64,000 nt of DNA from Clostridium culturomicium (GCF_000821305.1 NZ_CCXK01000017.1:1184748-1248747); one strand, 5' to 3'; numbered from the stretch's first letter, positions 30,678 to 40,022 are shown. The notes: a model not told the origin generated them from the sequence alone. Numbers and translations are program-made.

Positions 30678-33146
30678 TTAATATTGCTTTCTTATGGTTA
30701 TCAGTTCAATTCCATGAGGCTTCAAATGAATATCTTTAACGAACTCTTCTTTTACTTCAGCTGTACTTACCCTTATTTGAGGTCTAGACATAGCTTTTAA
30801 GTATTCAACTTCTAAAGGACCTAACTCCTCTGGATATCCCATAGTTCCATAAATATCAAAGGCACTTCCCGAAGTTCTATCCAAAATTTGTTCTGTTATT
30901 AAGTATCTACCCTTTAATCCTTTTAATTTAATATTTAAATCTATCGGAGCTTTTTCCTCAAAAACCTCATATCTGTTTTTAAAATTTAAAAGAGAGTTAT
31001 CTCCATTTTGGAAAGCTCTATCATAAAATACATAATTAAAAGCTAAGATCTGAATATCCTGACCTTTTCTTGTTATAATATAGTCCTCTCCTTCATAAAG
31101 AATTTCATCTCCAAGACAGCTTAAAAAATAATAAGCATAATAAGAAGGCTTCTTTATTCCTTGTGCTGTAATCATACCAAAGCCCCCACTGAACACTGGC
31201 TGAATATAATCATCCTCTTCAAATATATCTGATATATTCCAGAAACCAAGACTACTTAACTTACCTTTATTTCTTAATGCGTTGTAAATAATAAAGCAGG
31301 CTGCAAACATGGTATCTAAAAGATAATTCCCATGCCTTGCTGACAGATTAAACTCTGTAATATGAACCTCTTTAATAGGGTTATTAAATTTTCTAAGCTG
31401 CTCTTGATAAAAATCTACACATTCTTTAACATGATTTTTACCACCGAGAATAGGTATAATTTCACCATTAGTCTTTTGATGCATATTTTTTTCACCATAA
31501 ATATGATAGGTAAAATAATCCAGCCTTAATTTGCTATTATTAATGAATTCTATAAAGTCTTGAAGCCAATAACCAGCGAAATTCATCTTATGCATTATTG
31601 CTGGACCTGCTATTCTTAGCTTTTTATCTTTACTTAAAATAACCTCCACTGTTGCTCTATAAAGTTCAAAATACTCCTCCTGGGTGCCTGTCCACATGTA
31701 ATCAGGTTCATTCCAAATTTCAAAGTACCACAGCCTTACTTCTTCAATTCCATAACGATTTATACAGTGTGAAATAAAACTGTCTATGAGCTTTGTCCAC
31801 GCTTTCAAATCCTTAGGCTTTGATATATTTCCCTTATACCAAAATACAGTATTTTGTGAACTTGCTAATTCTTTAGGCATAAAGGTAAAATCAAAAAAAG
31901 GTTTTAAATTTAAATGTTTAAAAAAATTTATAACTTTATCTACATAAATCCAGTTAAATTCATACTCACCATTACTAGAAGGTCTAATTACTCTCATCTC
32001 ATCACTGAAAATACCATGAAATCTAATATACTTGAATCCAATTTCATTCACTGCCTCTTTAAGCTGCTGCTGTAAATCTGCTCTTAAACAATCAAAGGCT
32101 CTTCCAACAGTCATGACCTTACTCCAATAATGCTCCAGCTTTTCTCCTTTCACCGAAACATCACAACTAGAAATATTTTTACTCTTCACCAAAGTACTTT
32201 GTACACTAATGCCTTCTCTTTTCAGCTCATATTCTTGAAGCTTATTCATTGCATATATTGAATCGAACTCCATATAAGCCATTTTGTCACTTTGAGCAGT
32301 TATATCGAACTTTTTTATTTTTCTATATTCACTAGGAGTAATTTCGTAAAAATCTCTAAAGGTTTTATTAAAAGCCTTCACACTGGCAAAACCATTTTCA
32401 ATTGCCACCTGGCTGATTAATTTATCCGTTTCATCAAGGTCTGCCACTGCTTTATGCAGCCTTATAAAGCTCAAATACTCCTGAAAAGTAAGTCCAACCT
32501 TTTCTTTGAAAAAATGAGATATATAAAAGGTGCTTAAAAACTCACTTTTAGCAATATGTTCTAGTGTTATCTTTTCTGAATAATGGTCCTCCACATATTC
32601 CATAATCCTTTTTATCCTTGGAAGGTCCTTCTCCACAATATCTTTTTTGCCACCTTTCTCTTCATACTTTGGTATATTTCGTATTATTGTAGCCATCAAA
32701 TTATTTAGTATTCCTTCAATAACAAGCTGGTATCCTTCAGCAGATTTATTATATTCTCTTACTATCTGTGCCATATAAGCCCTAATCTGCTCAAAGACCT
32801 TTTCTTCAATGGCTTTTCCATTACTACCCTGAAATATAAACTTCATATCCTGTAATTCTGGAAATGTTTTATAATAAAAAGCTGGATTAATCTGTATTGC
32901 TGCCATGATATTATCGCCATTTGCCACAGTACTGTGAATTTCATTGGAATTAATAAAAAACACATCATCTTCCTCTAACTCATATCTTTTATTATTAACA
33001 CTTACTGTTATACGCCCCTTCAGAACCAGTAATATTTCAATCTCTCTATGCCAGTGAAGCTTAAATTTATTTATGCTATGTACAAGTATATTTGCATTTA
33101 ACCCCTGCTTATAGCGAATCATTTCATAACTTGACACTATAGCCAC
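30678..33146 (-). CDS. AraC-type regulator fused to GH39 beta-xylosidase-like domain
   Basis: 822 residues in one frame. Residues 1-150: cupin sensor (LHWHREIEILLVLKGRITVS, DDVFFINSNEIHS). Residues 185-285: AraC DNA-binding domain with two HTHs (HIAKSEFLSTFYISHFFKEK, VAIENGFASVKAFNKTFRDF, YEITPSEYRK). Residues ~320-810: GH39 fold; acid/base Glu in YFEIWNEPDYMW and nucleophile Glu in VHITEFNLSARHG are both present. No signal peptide. So a cytoplasmic protein that can bind DNA and perhaps a xyloside. It sits upstream of the esterase-PAP2-GH3 genes and is the natural candidate for their activator. Confidence 0.92.
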   Translation of the reverse strand: MAIVSSYEMIRYKQGLNANILVHSINKFKLHWHREIEILLVLKGRITVSVNNKRYELEEDDVFFINSNEIHSTVANGDNIMAAIQINPAFYYKTFPELQDMKFIFQGSNGKAIEEKVFEQIRAYMAQIVREYNKSAEGYQLVIEGILNNLMATIIRNIPKYEEKGGKKDIVEKDLPRIKRIMEYVEDHYSEKITLEHIAKSEFLSTFYISHFFKEKVGLTFQEYLSFIRLHKAVADLDETDKLISQVAIENGFASVKAFNKTFRDFYEITPSEYRKIKKFDITAQSDKMAYMEFDSIYAMNKLQEYELKREGISVQSTLVKSKNISSCDVSVKGEKLEHYWSKVMTVGRAFDCLRADLQQQLKEAVNEIGFKYIRFHGIFSDEMRVIRPSSNGEYEFNWIYVDKVINFFKHLNLKPFFDFTFMPKELASSQNTVFWYKGNISKPKDLKAWTKLIDSFISHCINRYGIEEVRLWYFEIWNEPDYMWTGTQEEYFELYRATVEVILSKDKKLRIAGPAIMHKMNFAGYWLQDFIEFINNSKLRLDYFTYHIYGEKNMHQKTNGEIIPILGGKNHVKECVDFYQEQLRKFNNPIKEVHITEFNLSARHGNYLLDTMFAACFIIYNALRNKGKLSSLGFWNISDIFEEDDYIQPVFSGGFGMITAQGIKKPSYYAYYFLSCLGDEILYEGEDYIITRKGQDIQILAFNYVFYDRAFQNGDNSLLNFKNRYEVFEEKAPIDLNIKLKGLKGRYLITEQILDRTSGSAFDIYGTMGYPEELGPLEVEYLKAMSRPQIRVSTAEVKEEFVKDIHLKPHGIELITIRKQY

Positions 33147-33416
33147 CCCCTTAAGTCTTAAGAATTATAATTTCAATTTCATTCCTTAAGCATGTTTCAT
33201 AAATCCTTCTCAAAATACATGTGATGATATTTATAATGTTATAATATTTCGTTTCTAAATATTATAACATGTTTTATATTGAAACCCATCTCGCTTCTCC
33301 CATAAATTTCCATAGTTTTAATTCCCTATTTTATTTGATTTCATTAATTAACATTAATTCCTAGATGTATGTATAATATCCATTCCTTCTCATTTTCTTT
33401 TTAAAATGAAAATAAA
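33147..33416. other. Intergenic region upstream of AraC-GH39
   Basis: AT-rich spacer holding presumably the AraC-GH39 promoter on minus. A string of ATAATGTTATAATATT-type sequence near 33230-33270 offers several -10-like boxes. No ORF with a ribosome site, tRNA or repeat copy is visible. Confidence 0.35.
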
Positions 33417-33457
33417 ACCTAAGGCTTAAGTAGTACACATTTACTTCAGCCTTAGGC
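33417..33457 (-). terminator. Terminator of TrlF-type gene
   Basis: Long stem ACCTAAGGCTTAAGTA / TTACTTCAGCCTTAGGCT with a short loop, followed by TTTTATTTTC on the minus strand, 34 nt after the stop at 33491. Confidence 0.78.
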
Positions 33458-33490
33458 TATTTTAATTTCACATTTATCTAATAAACCTTA

Positions 33491-35455
33491 TTATAAGAAA
33501 TTATATTTACTCATTCTTGTTTTGAATGAATCTTGCCCACCTTCTAATTCATCTATGACCCTTGCTTTAATTTTATTATTATCCAAAGAACCATAAACCT
33601 CCAACCAACTTCTAACATAGCTAACATCCATCACCATTATATTTTCAGCGTCACCAACCACAGGAATATTTGCATTCTGCGTAATAAAAATTATTTGGTT
33701 TTGTTCCTTGATATCCTGAATGTACTTAACGAATTCCTCATAAATATATTTACCATTTAAATTACATTCTGGCTCATCAATAAATATTGGAATATGATTA
33801 TTAGAGGTCTTAATAAACTCCATTATAAGAGTAGTTACTGCTACTGTTTTCTGACCCGTGGACAAATCCTTAAATTCTCTGTAAATATATTTGCTTTGTT
33901 TTCCTGTTCTTTTATTAGTATTTACCAAAATAGAAATATTTCTTAACTCACCTGATTCTATGTTGTACTTTATTTTAATTTTATCTTTTAAAACTTCATT
34001 TAACTTCTCAAAATTTAAATTATATCTAAAATTACATCTTAAAGCCAACTCCTTGAAAATCTCTTCACAATTACTTCTTTCAATTAAAGCAGCCAATTCA
34101 CTTTGAGCAAAATAAAAAACTGAAAAGCTTCTTAGAAATTTTAACAATTCTTCATTAGTTAAAGTCCTAAATTTAGATTCCTGCAGCTTATATCCCTTAA
34201 TCCATTTACTTATATCCAGGTTATCGTCTTTAAAATCCCAATTATTGTCAACACACGGATTACAAGCTATACAATAATCTTCATTATAATATCTAATATA
34301 AATTAGGATTAATTCACACTCCTGAATTTGTTTTTTAATAGTTAAGTTTATGGCTTTTTCTTTTAAACAGCTTACAATAAAATTCAATATAATAGATTTA
34401 CCACTACCACCTTTGCCAATTATACAATTTAGATTTTTGCTAAAAGGATAATATGTAAACTCCACACTAGGCTTTGACAAAAAACCACCTTTAATAACCA
34501 TTCCTCTTACAAAAGGAATCTCCACTTTATCATTAATTTTTTCCTTAACTCGATGCTCTGGATCCTTTAATGCAAATCTTAAAGAATTAAAGGAAGGTCT
34601 ATCCATTTTTATATACATGAAATTATGCCCTATTTCTTCAATACAATGAGCATCCGAATCCTTAAGATATGCAACCGGAGTATCTCTATAATAAACACTA
34701 TTCCTATTTTCCAAGGTTTCTCTTACTATATCCTTATACTCATAATTTGTAAAACCTATGGCATCCACATATTTACTTATTAAAATTTCTACCTTTGATA
34801 CCCCATTTAAAGGTGTAAGCATATCCTTAATCTTTGTCTTTTGAGCGTTATTGTCTAAATGAGGTATATACACTATCCCCTTTGCCCTTCTAATAGTCTG
34901 TACCACATCCATTTCACTTTTATAAGTGAAAATCTTATGTCCTGCCTCTCCTAAACCATTTAAATCATACTTAATGTATTCCCATACCTTTTCATAATTA
35001 TCTACTTCAAAGATTGCAATAATGTGAGTTCCATTAAAACATGTGATTTCAACCCCTGGAAGAACTTCAAACTTTCTAGGTACTGTAGCTATGTTACACC
35101 TATACTTCACATTTGCTTCAGCAATTTTCTTAAACCAGCTCATATTATCATGATCCGTTATGGCAATTAAGTTTAATTCCTTCACAGTATAAGCCTCATG
35201 AATAATTAAAAGGGCCATGAGTTCGTCCTTATTGCGATATAATTCTATAAATTTAGGATTATCAAAGAGGCCCTTAGCCCTCGCTATTTCTTCTAAAGTT
35301 TCTTTATTTACCTTCTCATACTTTCTTCCACCCACCATATAATCTTGCCTTGAACCTGGAGTGTGTATATGCAGATCAACCTTATAAAAATTTGCGGTTC
35401 TAACCTTTCGATTTAACTCATTAAATTGCTCATATATTATTTTCCTTAGCTCCAT
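33491..35455 (-). CDS. TrlF-family PHP phosphoesterase-AAA-like ATPase (candidate defence protein)
   Basis: 654 residues. N-terminal PHP domain: VDLHIHTPGS (27-35), ITDHDNM (99-105), GVEITCFNGTHIIAIF (134-149), YIPHLD (196-201), and LKDSDAH (264-270), giving all metal ligands. Then an SMC/Rad50-like ATPase: Walker A IGKGGSGKS (346-354), a helical insert, a signature-like DLSTGQKTVA, and Walker B IPIFIDEPECNL, then FITQNANIPV. This matches the TrlF / PHP-ATPase type proposed to act in phage defence. Start at ATG 35455 after GAGGTGG; the longer frame upstream has no ribosome site. Stands alone, divergent from nucleoside hydrolase, with its own terminator. Confidence 0.85.
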   Translation of the reverse strand: MELRKIIYEQFNELNRKVRTANFYKVDLHIHTPGSRQDYMVGGRKYEKVNKETLEEIARAKGLFDNPKFIELYRNKDELMALLIIHEAYTVKELNLIAITDHDNMSWFKKIAEANVKYRCNIATVPRKFEVLPGVEITCFNGTHIIAIFEVDNYEKVWEYIKYDLNGLGEAGHKIFTYKSEMDVVQTIRRAKGIVYIPHLDNNAQKTKIKDMLTPLNGVSKVEILISKYVDAIGFTNYEYKDIVRETLENRNSVYYRDTPVAYLKDSDAHCIEEIGHNFMYIKMDRPSFNSLRFALKDPEHRVKEKINDKVEIPFVRGMVIKGGFLSKPSVEFTYYPFSKNLNCIIGKGGSGKSIILNFIVSCLKEKAINLTIKKQIQECELILIYIRYYNEDYCIACNPCVDNNWDFKDDNLDISKWIKGYKLQESKFRTLTNEELLKFLRSFSVFYFAQSELAALIERSNCEEIFKELALRCNFRYNLNFEKLNEVLKDKIKIKYNIESGELRNISILVNTNKRTGKQSKYIYREFKDLSTGQKTVAVTTLIMEFIKTSNNHIPIFIDEPECNLNGKYIYEEFVKYIQDIKEQNQIIFITQNANIPVVGDAENIMVMDVSYVRSWLEVYGSLDNNKIKARVIDELEGGQDSFKTRMSKYNFL

Positions 35456-35672
35456 ATAACCACCTCTACTTATTTTATAGGAGACTATAGTTTGTGTTAT
35501 GTCTCTCCCCTCTTTAAACAAGTAATCAATTAAAATAAAAATATATGATACAGTATATGAAGATAAGACTGCATATTCCATTGAAGATTTTTTATTTTCA
35601 TAATTTATTAATTATAAATTTGCTTTGGAAATTGTTTAAGTATATAATTTAGTAATATAAAAATGAAACTCT

Positions 35673-35732
35673 TTCTAATATTATTAGAAGGAATACTTAC
35701 TACTCTCAAATTAAAGATTGGGAGTATCACTT
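35673..35732. repeat. Intergenic palindromic repeat, copy D
   Basis: Two neighbouring palindromes: TTCTAATATTATTAGAA (35673-35689) and TACTCTCAA / TTGGGAGTA (35701-35726) around ATTAAAGA. The right half, including GAGTATCACTT, matches copy C at 9505-9520 with few changes. It lies in the divergent region between the TrlF gene and nucleoside hydrolase, in opposite orientation to copy C relative to the sugar gene. Confidence 0.55.
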
Positions 35733-35765
35733 ATAAATACAAATAACCTATCAGGAGGCTTACTT

Positions 35766-36722
35766 ATGAGAAGAATAATAATTGATACTGATACAGGTGC
35801 AGATGATGCTGTTGCTCTTATAATGGCTCTTAAATCCAATGATGTTAAGGTTGAAGCAATAACAACTGTGGCTGGTAATGTTCCTTTAGACTTAGCAACT
35901 AAAAATGCTTTAATGTGTATTGAGGTTGCAGACGGACAAACTCCTCCCCTTTATGTAGGTGCTGCAAGGCCCTTATTTCGTGACCTTGTAAATTCCTTTG
36001 GAGTCCACGGACATGACGGAATGGGAGACCGTGACTTAATCCATCCAACTCTAAAACCAGAAAAGGGACATGCCGTTGATGCTATTATTGAAATAGTTGA
36101 AAATAATCCAGGAGAAATCGAACTGGTAACCATCGGTCCAGCTACAAACATAGCTCTAGCAATCTTAAAGGCACCAGAAACCATGAAAAAGGTAAAGCAC
36201 ATCTACTCCATGGGAACTGCAGGCTTTGGTCCTGGAAATACCACTCCAGTGGCAGAATTTAACGTATATGTGGATGCAGATGCCTACAGCATAGTGCTTA
36301 AAGCCGGTATACCAATGACCATAATCGGCTTTGATTTATGTGGAGGAGAAGCTGCCTTTAATAAGGAGGAGCTTGACTTCCTAGAAGCTCATGTCAGCCC
36401 TCAAGCAGACTTTATAACTAAATGTACAAACAATCTTTTAAAATACAACCTGAAATTAACTGGAGACCACATAGTTGATTTAGCTGATGCTGTTGCCATG
36501 GGGGTTGTTCTTTGGGGTGATGAAATCGTAAAAGAAAGCAAGGACTGCTACTGCTACACCTGCACTCAGGAGGAAGCTGCATATGGACAAGTTATCCTTC
36601 ATGATGGCAGTGAATACTGCATCCCTGAAAGTTTCTGGAAGTATACTCCAAATGCCACAGTTGTTAAGACCATCAATAATAAATTATATAAAGAGAAATT
36701 AATTAAAATAATAATTCATTAA
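35766..36722 (+). CDS. Nucleoside hydrolase (IunH/RihA family)
   Basis: Cleaves ribonucleosides into base and ribose in the cytoplasm. 318 residues from ATG 35766, which follows AGGAGG by 7 nt; a TTG start at 35718 would lie inside repeat D and is rejected. N-terminal calcium site IIDTDTGADDAVAL is exact for the family; VTIGPATNIALAIL, PVAEFNVYVDADA (Asn, Asp contacts) and the C-terminal KLTGDHIVDLADAVAMG with the active-site His-Asp follow. Ribose produced could feed the ribokinase at 8454, but that gene is 26 kb away. Monocistronic with its own terminator. Confidence 0.93.
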   Translation: MRRIIIDTDTGADDAVALIMALKSNDVKVEAITTVAGNVPLDLATKNALMCIEVADGQTPPLYVGAARPLFRDLVNSFGVHGHDGMGDRDLIHPTLKPEKGHAVDAIIEIVENNPGEIELVTIGPATNIALAILKAPETMKKVKHIYSMGTAGFGPGNTTPVAEFNVYVDADAYSIVLKAGIPMTIIGFDLCGGEAAFNKEELDFLEAHVSPQADFITKCTNNLLKYNLKLTGDHIVDLADAVAMGVVLWGDEIVKESKDCYCYTCTQEEAAYGQVILHDGSEYCIPESFWKYTPNATVVKTINNKLYKEKLIKIIIH

Positions 36723-36767
36723 TTCTTATTGAATTATTATCTTAATACATTTAATTGTTTTTAAGAC

Positions 36768-36794
36768 AGCCACTCATATTTTTTATGAATGGCT
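36768..36794 (+). terminator. Terminator of nucleoside hydrolase gene
   Basis: 10-bp stem AGCCACTCAT / ATGAATGGCT (one mismatch) followed by ATTTTTTATT on the plus strand. Confidence 0.75.
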
Positions 36795-36922
36795 ATTTTT
36801 TATTGCTAATCAATTGCCTTACAGGTATTGCTATCAATATAGTCATTGTAGTAATATGGTAATATATACATTATTAGGGGAGCGAAATATCGTTGAATAA
36901 AATCTCATAGGGGGAATAAATT

Positions 36923-38056
36923 ATGGAAAAGAGAACATATAAAAATACAAATCTAAAAGTTTCACTGCTTGGTCTTGGATGTATGAGACTACCACTTGTT
37001 GAAGGAAGCACTACAGACATTGATTATGATAAGGCTCAAGAAATTGTTGATTATGCTTATTCTAACGGTGTAAATTACTTTGATACAGCTTACCCATACC
37101 ATGGAGGAAAATCCGAAAAATTTGTTGGTCATGCTTTAAAAAAATATCCACGTGAATCCTTTAATTTGGCTACCAAGCTTCCAATCTGGTTAATAAAAGA
37201 AGAAAGTGACGTGGAAAGGATATTCAATGAACAGCTTGCGAACTGCCAAACAGATTACTTTGATTTCTATCTTTGTCATGCTCTTGATGCATCAAAATTC
37301 CAAACTATAAAGGACTTTAATATATTTGAATTCCTTATGAAGAAAAAAGAAGAAGGCCAAATTCGTCATTTAGGTTTTTCTTTTCACGATAAACCAGAGG
37401 TGTTAGCAGAAATAGCCGATGAATACCCTTGGGATTTTGCCCAAATTCAACTAAACTACCTAGACTGGGAATTATATAACTCTAAAGAGCAATATGAAAT
37501 TCTTGCTGAAAGAGAAATCCCTTGCATCATAATGGAGCCAGTGCGAGGAGGTACCCTTGCAAACCCATGTGAAGAATCAAATGAAATCTTTAAGGCTGCC
37601 CGCCCTGATATGAGTATCGCTTCTTGGGCAATCCGATATGCAGCTACCTTCCCAAATGTTTTGACAGTTTTAAGTGGTATGTCTAACATGGAGCAAGTGA
37701 AGGATAACGTGGCAACTATGACTAATTTTGAACCATTAAATGAAGCCGATAAAAAGGTAGTTGAAGCTGCCCTAGATGCTTATAAAAAGAATAACACTAT
37801 ACCTTGCACAGGCTGCCGTTACTGCATGGACTGCCCAATAGGTGTTGATATTCCTGAAGTCTTTAAAGTTTACAATAATTATGCTGTAAGTAAATTTAAA
37901 GCCGTATTCAAAACAGCTTATGGGTCACTTAAGGATTCTTCAAAATCTCACAACTGTATAAGTTGTGGTGCTTGTGTAAGTCAATGTCCTCAAGGCATAA
38001 ATATTCCTGAAAAAATGAGTGAAATCACAGAACTCGTTAAAGATATGAATAATTAG
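36923..38056 (+). CDS. Aldo/keto reductase with C-terminal 4Fe-4S domain
   Basis: 377 residues. N-terminal AKR barrel: the tetrad Asp and Tyr are in NYFDTAYPYHGGKSE, the Lys in LATKLPIW and the His in FYLCHALD; LGLGCMRLPL at the start is typical. The C-terminus (residues 290-360) carries two Cys clusters, CTGCRYCMDCPIGVDIP and CISCGACVSQCPQGINIP, each giving three or four ligands plus a nearby Cys, so one or two 4Fe-4S centres. Such fusions are common in clostridia and may pass electrons from ferredoxin. Substrate unknown. ATG follows AGGGGGAATAAATT. Confidence 0.92.
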   Translation: MEKRTYKNTNLKVSLLGLGCMRLPLVEGSTTDIDYDKAQEIVDYAYSNGVNYFDTAYPYHGGKSEKFVGHALKKYPRESFNLATKLPIWLIKEESDVERIFNEQLANCQTDYFDFYLCHALDASKFQTIKDFNIFEFLMKKKEEGQIRHLGFSFHDKPEVLAEIADEYPWDFAQIQLNYLDWELYNSKEQYEILAEREIPCIIMEPVRGGTLANPCEESNEIFKAARPDMSIASWAIRYAATFPNVLTVLSGMSNMEQVKDNVATMTNFEPLNEADKKVVEAALDAYKKNNTIPCTGCRYCMDCPIGVDIPEVFKVYNNYAVSKFKAVFKTAYGSLKDSSKSHNCISCGACVSQCPQGINIPEKMSEITELVKDMNN

Positions 38057-38063
38057 ATAAAAT

Positions 38064-38098
38064 AAAAACAGTGCTTATAAATTTTAAGCACTGTTTTT
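38064..38098. terminator. Bidirectional terminator
   Basis: 14-bp stem AAAAACAGTGCTTA / TAAGCACTGTTTTT with a 7-nt loop between the convergent aldo/keto reductase and membrane-protein genes; both sides have T-runs. It overlaps the last codon of the minus gene. Confidence 0.85.
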
Positions 38099-38597
38099 AT
38101 TCTTCTTCACTTTTACTTTTTTTTCTTCCAAAAGCTTTCTTAACTTTTTTACTCTTTTTCTCTACAACTTCTTCAACTGCATCTCTATAAAGGATCTCTT
38201 CAAATATTTTCCCACAAACATAAGTAATCATGGCAAATAACACAATAGTTCTATCCGAAATCATAATTCCGTCAATCATTGTTTCTATTAAAGAAATTAA
38301 AATAATGTCAAATCCAACACAAAATATAAAGCCAATTGATTCGCTTATAAACTTATTCAATCTTCCCATTTCAGTAACTGCTAAAACATAGGCTTCCACA
38401 AAGGGCTCCACAAAGAAAGCTGCTATTGTATAAATGAGAAAGAAAAATACCACATATGAAACTGCAGTATATTCAAAACCTAAAATATTTAAAATACCTG
38501 CCCCTATAATTACAGAAATGGCAAAAAATATTATAAAGGATACAGCTAGTCCAGCAATTCCGAAAAATAAGCTCAAGACCTTTTTATTCTCGTTCAT
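38097..38597 (-). CDS. Uncharacterised membrane protein
   Basis: 166 residues with four predicted transmembrane helices (residues ~10-35, 45-65, 85-110, 118-140) and a long basic, Lys/Ser-rich cytoplasmic tail (VVEKKSKKVKKAFGRKKSKS). I do not recognise a family. No signal peptide apart from the first helix. Monocistronic; ATG after a weak GAGAAGTAGATGAACG context. A general membrane-associated role is all that can be said. Confidence 0.65.
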   Translation of the reverse strand: MNENKKVLSLFFGIAGLAVSFIIFFAISVIIGAGILNILGFEYTAVSYVVFFFLIYTIAAFFVEPFVEAYVLAVTEMGRLNKFISESIGFIFCVGFDIILISLIETMIDGIMISDRTIVLFAMITYVCGKIFEEILYRDAVEEVVEKKSKKVKKAFGRKKSKSEEE

Positions 38598-38729
38598 CTA
38601 CTTCTCCATTCTAATAAAATTTCTCATTATTATCTAATATGACTATAACACACTAAATTAAATCTTACAAACAATATACACAATATATTAATAAAATAAA
38701 CAATAAGTTATTTCTTTTGCACATAAAAA

Positions 38730-38749
38730 AAATCCAGCCAGCTGGATTT
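38730..38749. terminator. Terminator of YdcF-type gene
   Basis: Perfect 9-bp stem AAATCCAGC / GCTGGATTT with a 2-nt centre and T-runs on both strands (eight T on minus). It lies 43 nt after the YdcF stop. Confidence 0.78.
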
Positions 38750-38791
38750 TTCCTTATTTTCTACCATTTTAATTCATAATCTTTTATTTAC

Positions 38792-39547
38792 CTATATGTT
38801 GCCACATAGCTTATCTTTTACAACTGCAAAAAATTCCCTAACATAATTATTAAGCTTTGTGAAATAACCAGGTGCTGCAGGACATCCACTTACACTGGTA
38901 AACCCTTGCATTTTTGCAATCTTTGTAGCTCTCATTATATGAAAATCACTGGTTACTAATACAACACTAGAATCCTTATCTTCAATAAATTCCTTACTAA
39001 ATTCAATATTTTCTACAGTACTTGTAGATTTGTCTTCAAGAATTATTTGCTCCGGAGCTATGCCCCCTAATAAAAGATAATCCTTTATAACTTCAGCTTC
39101 ACTAACATCTTCTCCTGTCCCCTGGCCCCCAGATGCAATTACTAAAGTATCTGGATTTTCTTTTAAATAATCAATGGCTGCATTAATTCTATTTTTTAAG
39201 GTTTGTGATGGTACAGTGCCATTTACCCCTGCTCCTAATACAATTAAATACTCAGCCCCAGCCTTTGGTCTTTTATTTGCAGCATAAATTATTTTTCCCT
39301 CTACATATCCAAAGAAAGATGCACACATCAAAAATACTATTCCCACCGTGATGCAAATACTTTTATTGATCACCACGTTATTTCTTATTATCTTATGTAA
39401 AGACAAACTGATAGCCATAAATACTCCCCCAAGAACTAACCAAAAAACTGCAAAGGCAGCACCTATCCCTGAAGATATAATAAGTATAATAAAATATATT
39501 ACTGATAAAACAGCTAAAATTCCAAATATAACGCTTATAATTTCCAT
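38792..39547 (-). CDS. YdcF/ElyC/SanA-family (DUF218) membrane protein
   Basis: 251 residues from ATG 39547, which follows GGGGAGG; the upstream in-frame ATG has no ribosome site. Three N-terminal transmembrane helices (residues 1-25, 27-50, 62-82) and then an outer DUF218 domain: YLIVLGAGVNG, RINAAIDYLKENPDTLVIAS, GGQGTGEDVSEAEVI, and SSVVLVTSDFHIMRATKIAK with the conserved Asp-His. ElyC/SanA relatives affect envelope integrity and lipid-carrier use. Exact reaction is not known. Monocistronic. Confidence 0.88.
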   Translation of the reverse strand: MEIISVIFGILAVLSVIYFIILIISSGIGAAFAVFWLVLGGVFMAISLSLHKIIRNNVVINKSICITVGIVFLMCASFFGYVEGKIIYAANKRPKAGAEYLIVLGAGVNGTVPSQTLKNRINAAIDYLKENPDTLVIASGGQGTGEDVSEAEVIKDYLLLGGIAPEQIILEDKSTSTVENIEFSKEFIEDKDSSVVLVTSDFHIMRATKIAKMQGFTSVSGCPAAPGYFTKLNNYVREFFAVVKDKLCGNI

Positions 39548-39686
39548 TTCATCCTCCCCAAATTTCATCGAACCAACAATGTATATCAGCCTATTAAATA
39601 CCATTACAAAAATTATATATCAATATATATCTTATTATACCTAGTTTAAACTACAAATAAATTACAAAATTATTAAAATAATAAAA

Positions 39687-39721
39687 CACCTTATCTAAAA
39701 CTTCATGCTTCAGATAAGGTG
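39687..39721 (-). terminator. Terminator of Lys-rich peptide gene
   Basis: 10-bp perfect stem CACCTTATCT / AGATAAGGTG with a 15-nt loop followed by TTTTATTATT on the minus strand. Confidence 0.75.
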
Positions 39722-39727
39722 CTTAGT

Positions 39728-39817
39728 TTATTTCTTCTTCCCAGAATTCTTTTTGCCCTTGTCATTCTTTGCATCTTTTTTAGTGGATGATTTTTTTGTA
39801 GCTTTTGCCTTGGCCAT
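39728..39817 (-). CDS. Lys-rich 29-residue peptide
   Basis: ATG at 39817 after AAAGGAGATTTATTA and a stop at 39728; the terminator follows 7 nt later, so this is a complete short transcription unit. Product is MAKAKATKKSSTKKDAKN plus DKGKKNSGKKK: 13 Lys, no hydrophobic core, like a histone-H1 tail. Short basic Ala/Lys/Ser peptides of this kind occur in clostridia without known role; nucleic-acid binding is a guess. Confidence 0.6.
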   Translation of the reverse strand: MAKAKATKKSSTKKDAKNDKGKKNSGKKK

Positions 39818-40022
39818 TAATAAATCTCCTTTCAGATAAATTTATAATAAAATATATTAAAACTTTCATAAAATATGCTTGAAAATACATAAATGATACT
39901 AAAGATAGTATTTAATGGAACATTAGCTCCATGTACAAATGAAAGCAAAATCAAATTACTATGCTCACAGAGTTTCTGTAGATTTTGGTTTATACATGAC
40001 AGATACTTATTTTGAGTTTTCC

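Noticed and set aside
33891..34106. Plus-strand ORF inside the TrlF gene, and other similar opposite-strand frames through the window
   Set aside because: No ribosome sites, hydrophobic low-complexity products that mirror AT-rich antisense codons; real genes lie on the other strand.
35456..35581. Longer TrlF frame beginning at 35581
   Set aside because: Forty-two extra residues of AT-rich hydrophobic text with no ribosome site; ATG 35455 has GAGGTGG and the PHP motif at the usual place.
35718..35765. TTG start giving nucleoside hydrolase a 16-residue extension
   Set aside because: The TTG lies inside a palindromic repeat arm; ATG 35766 follows AGGAGG and begins the family motif at the usual distance.
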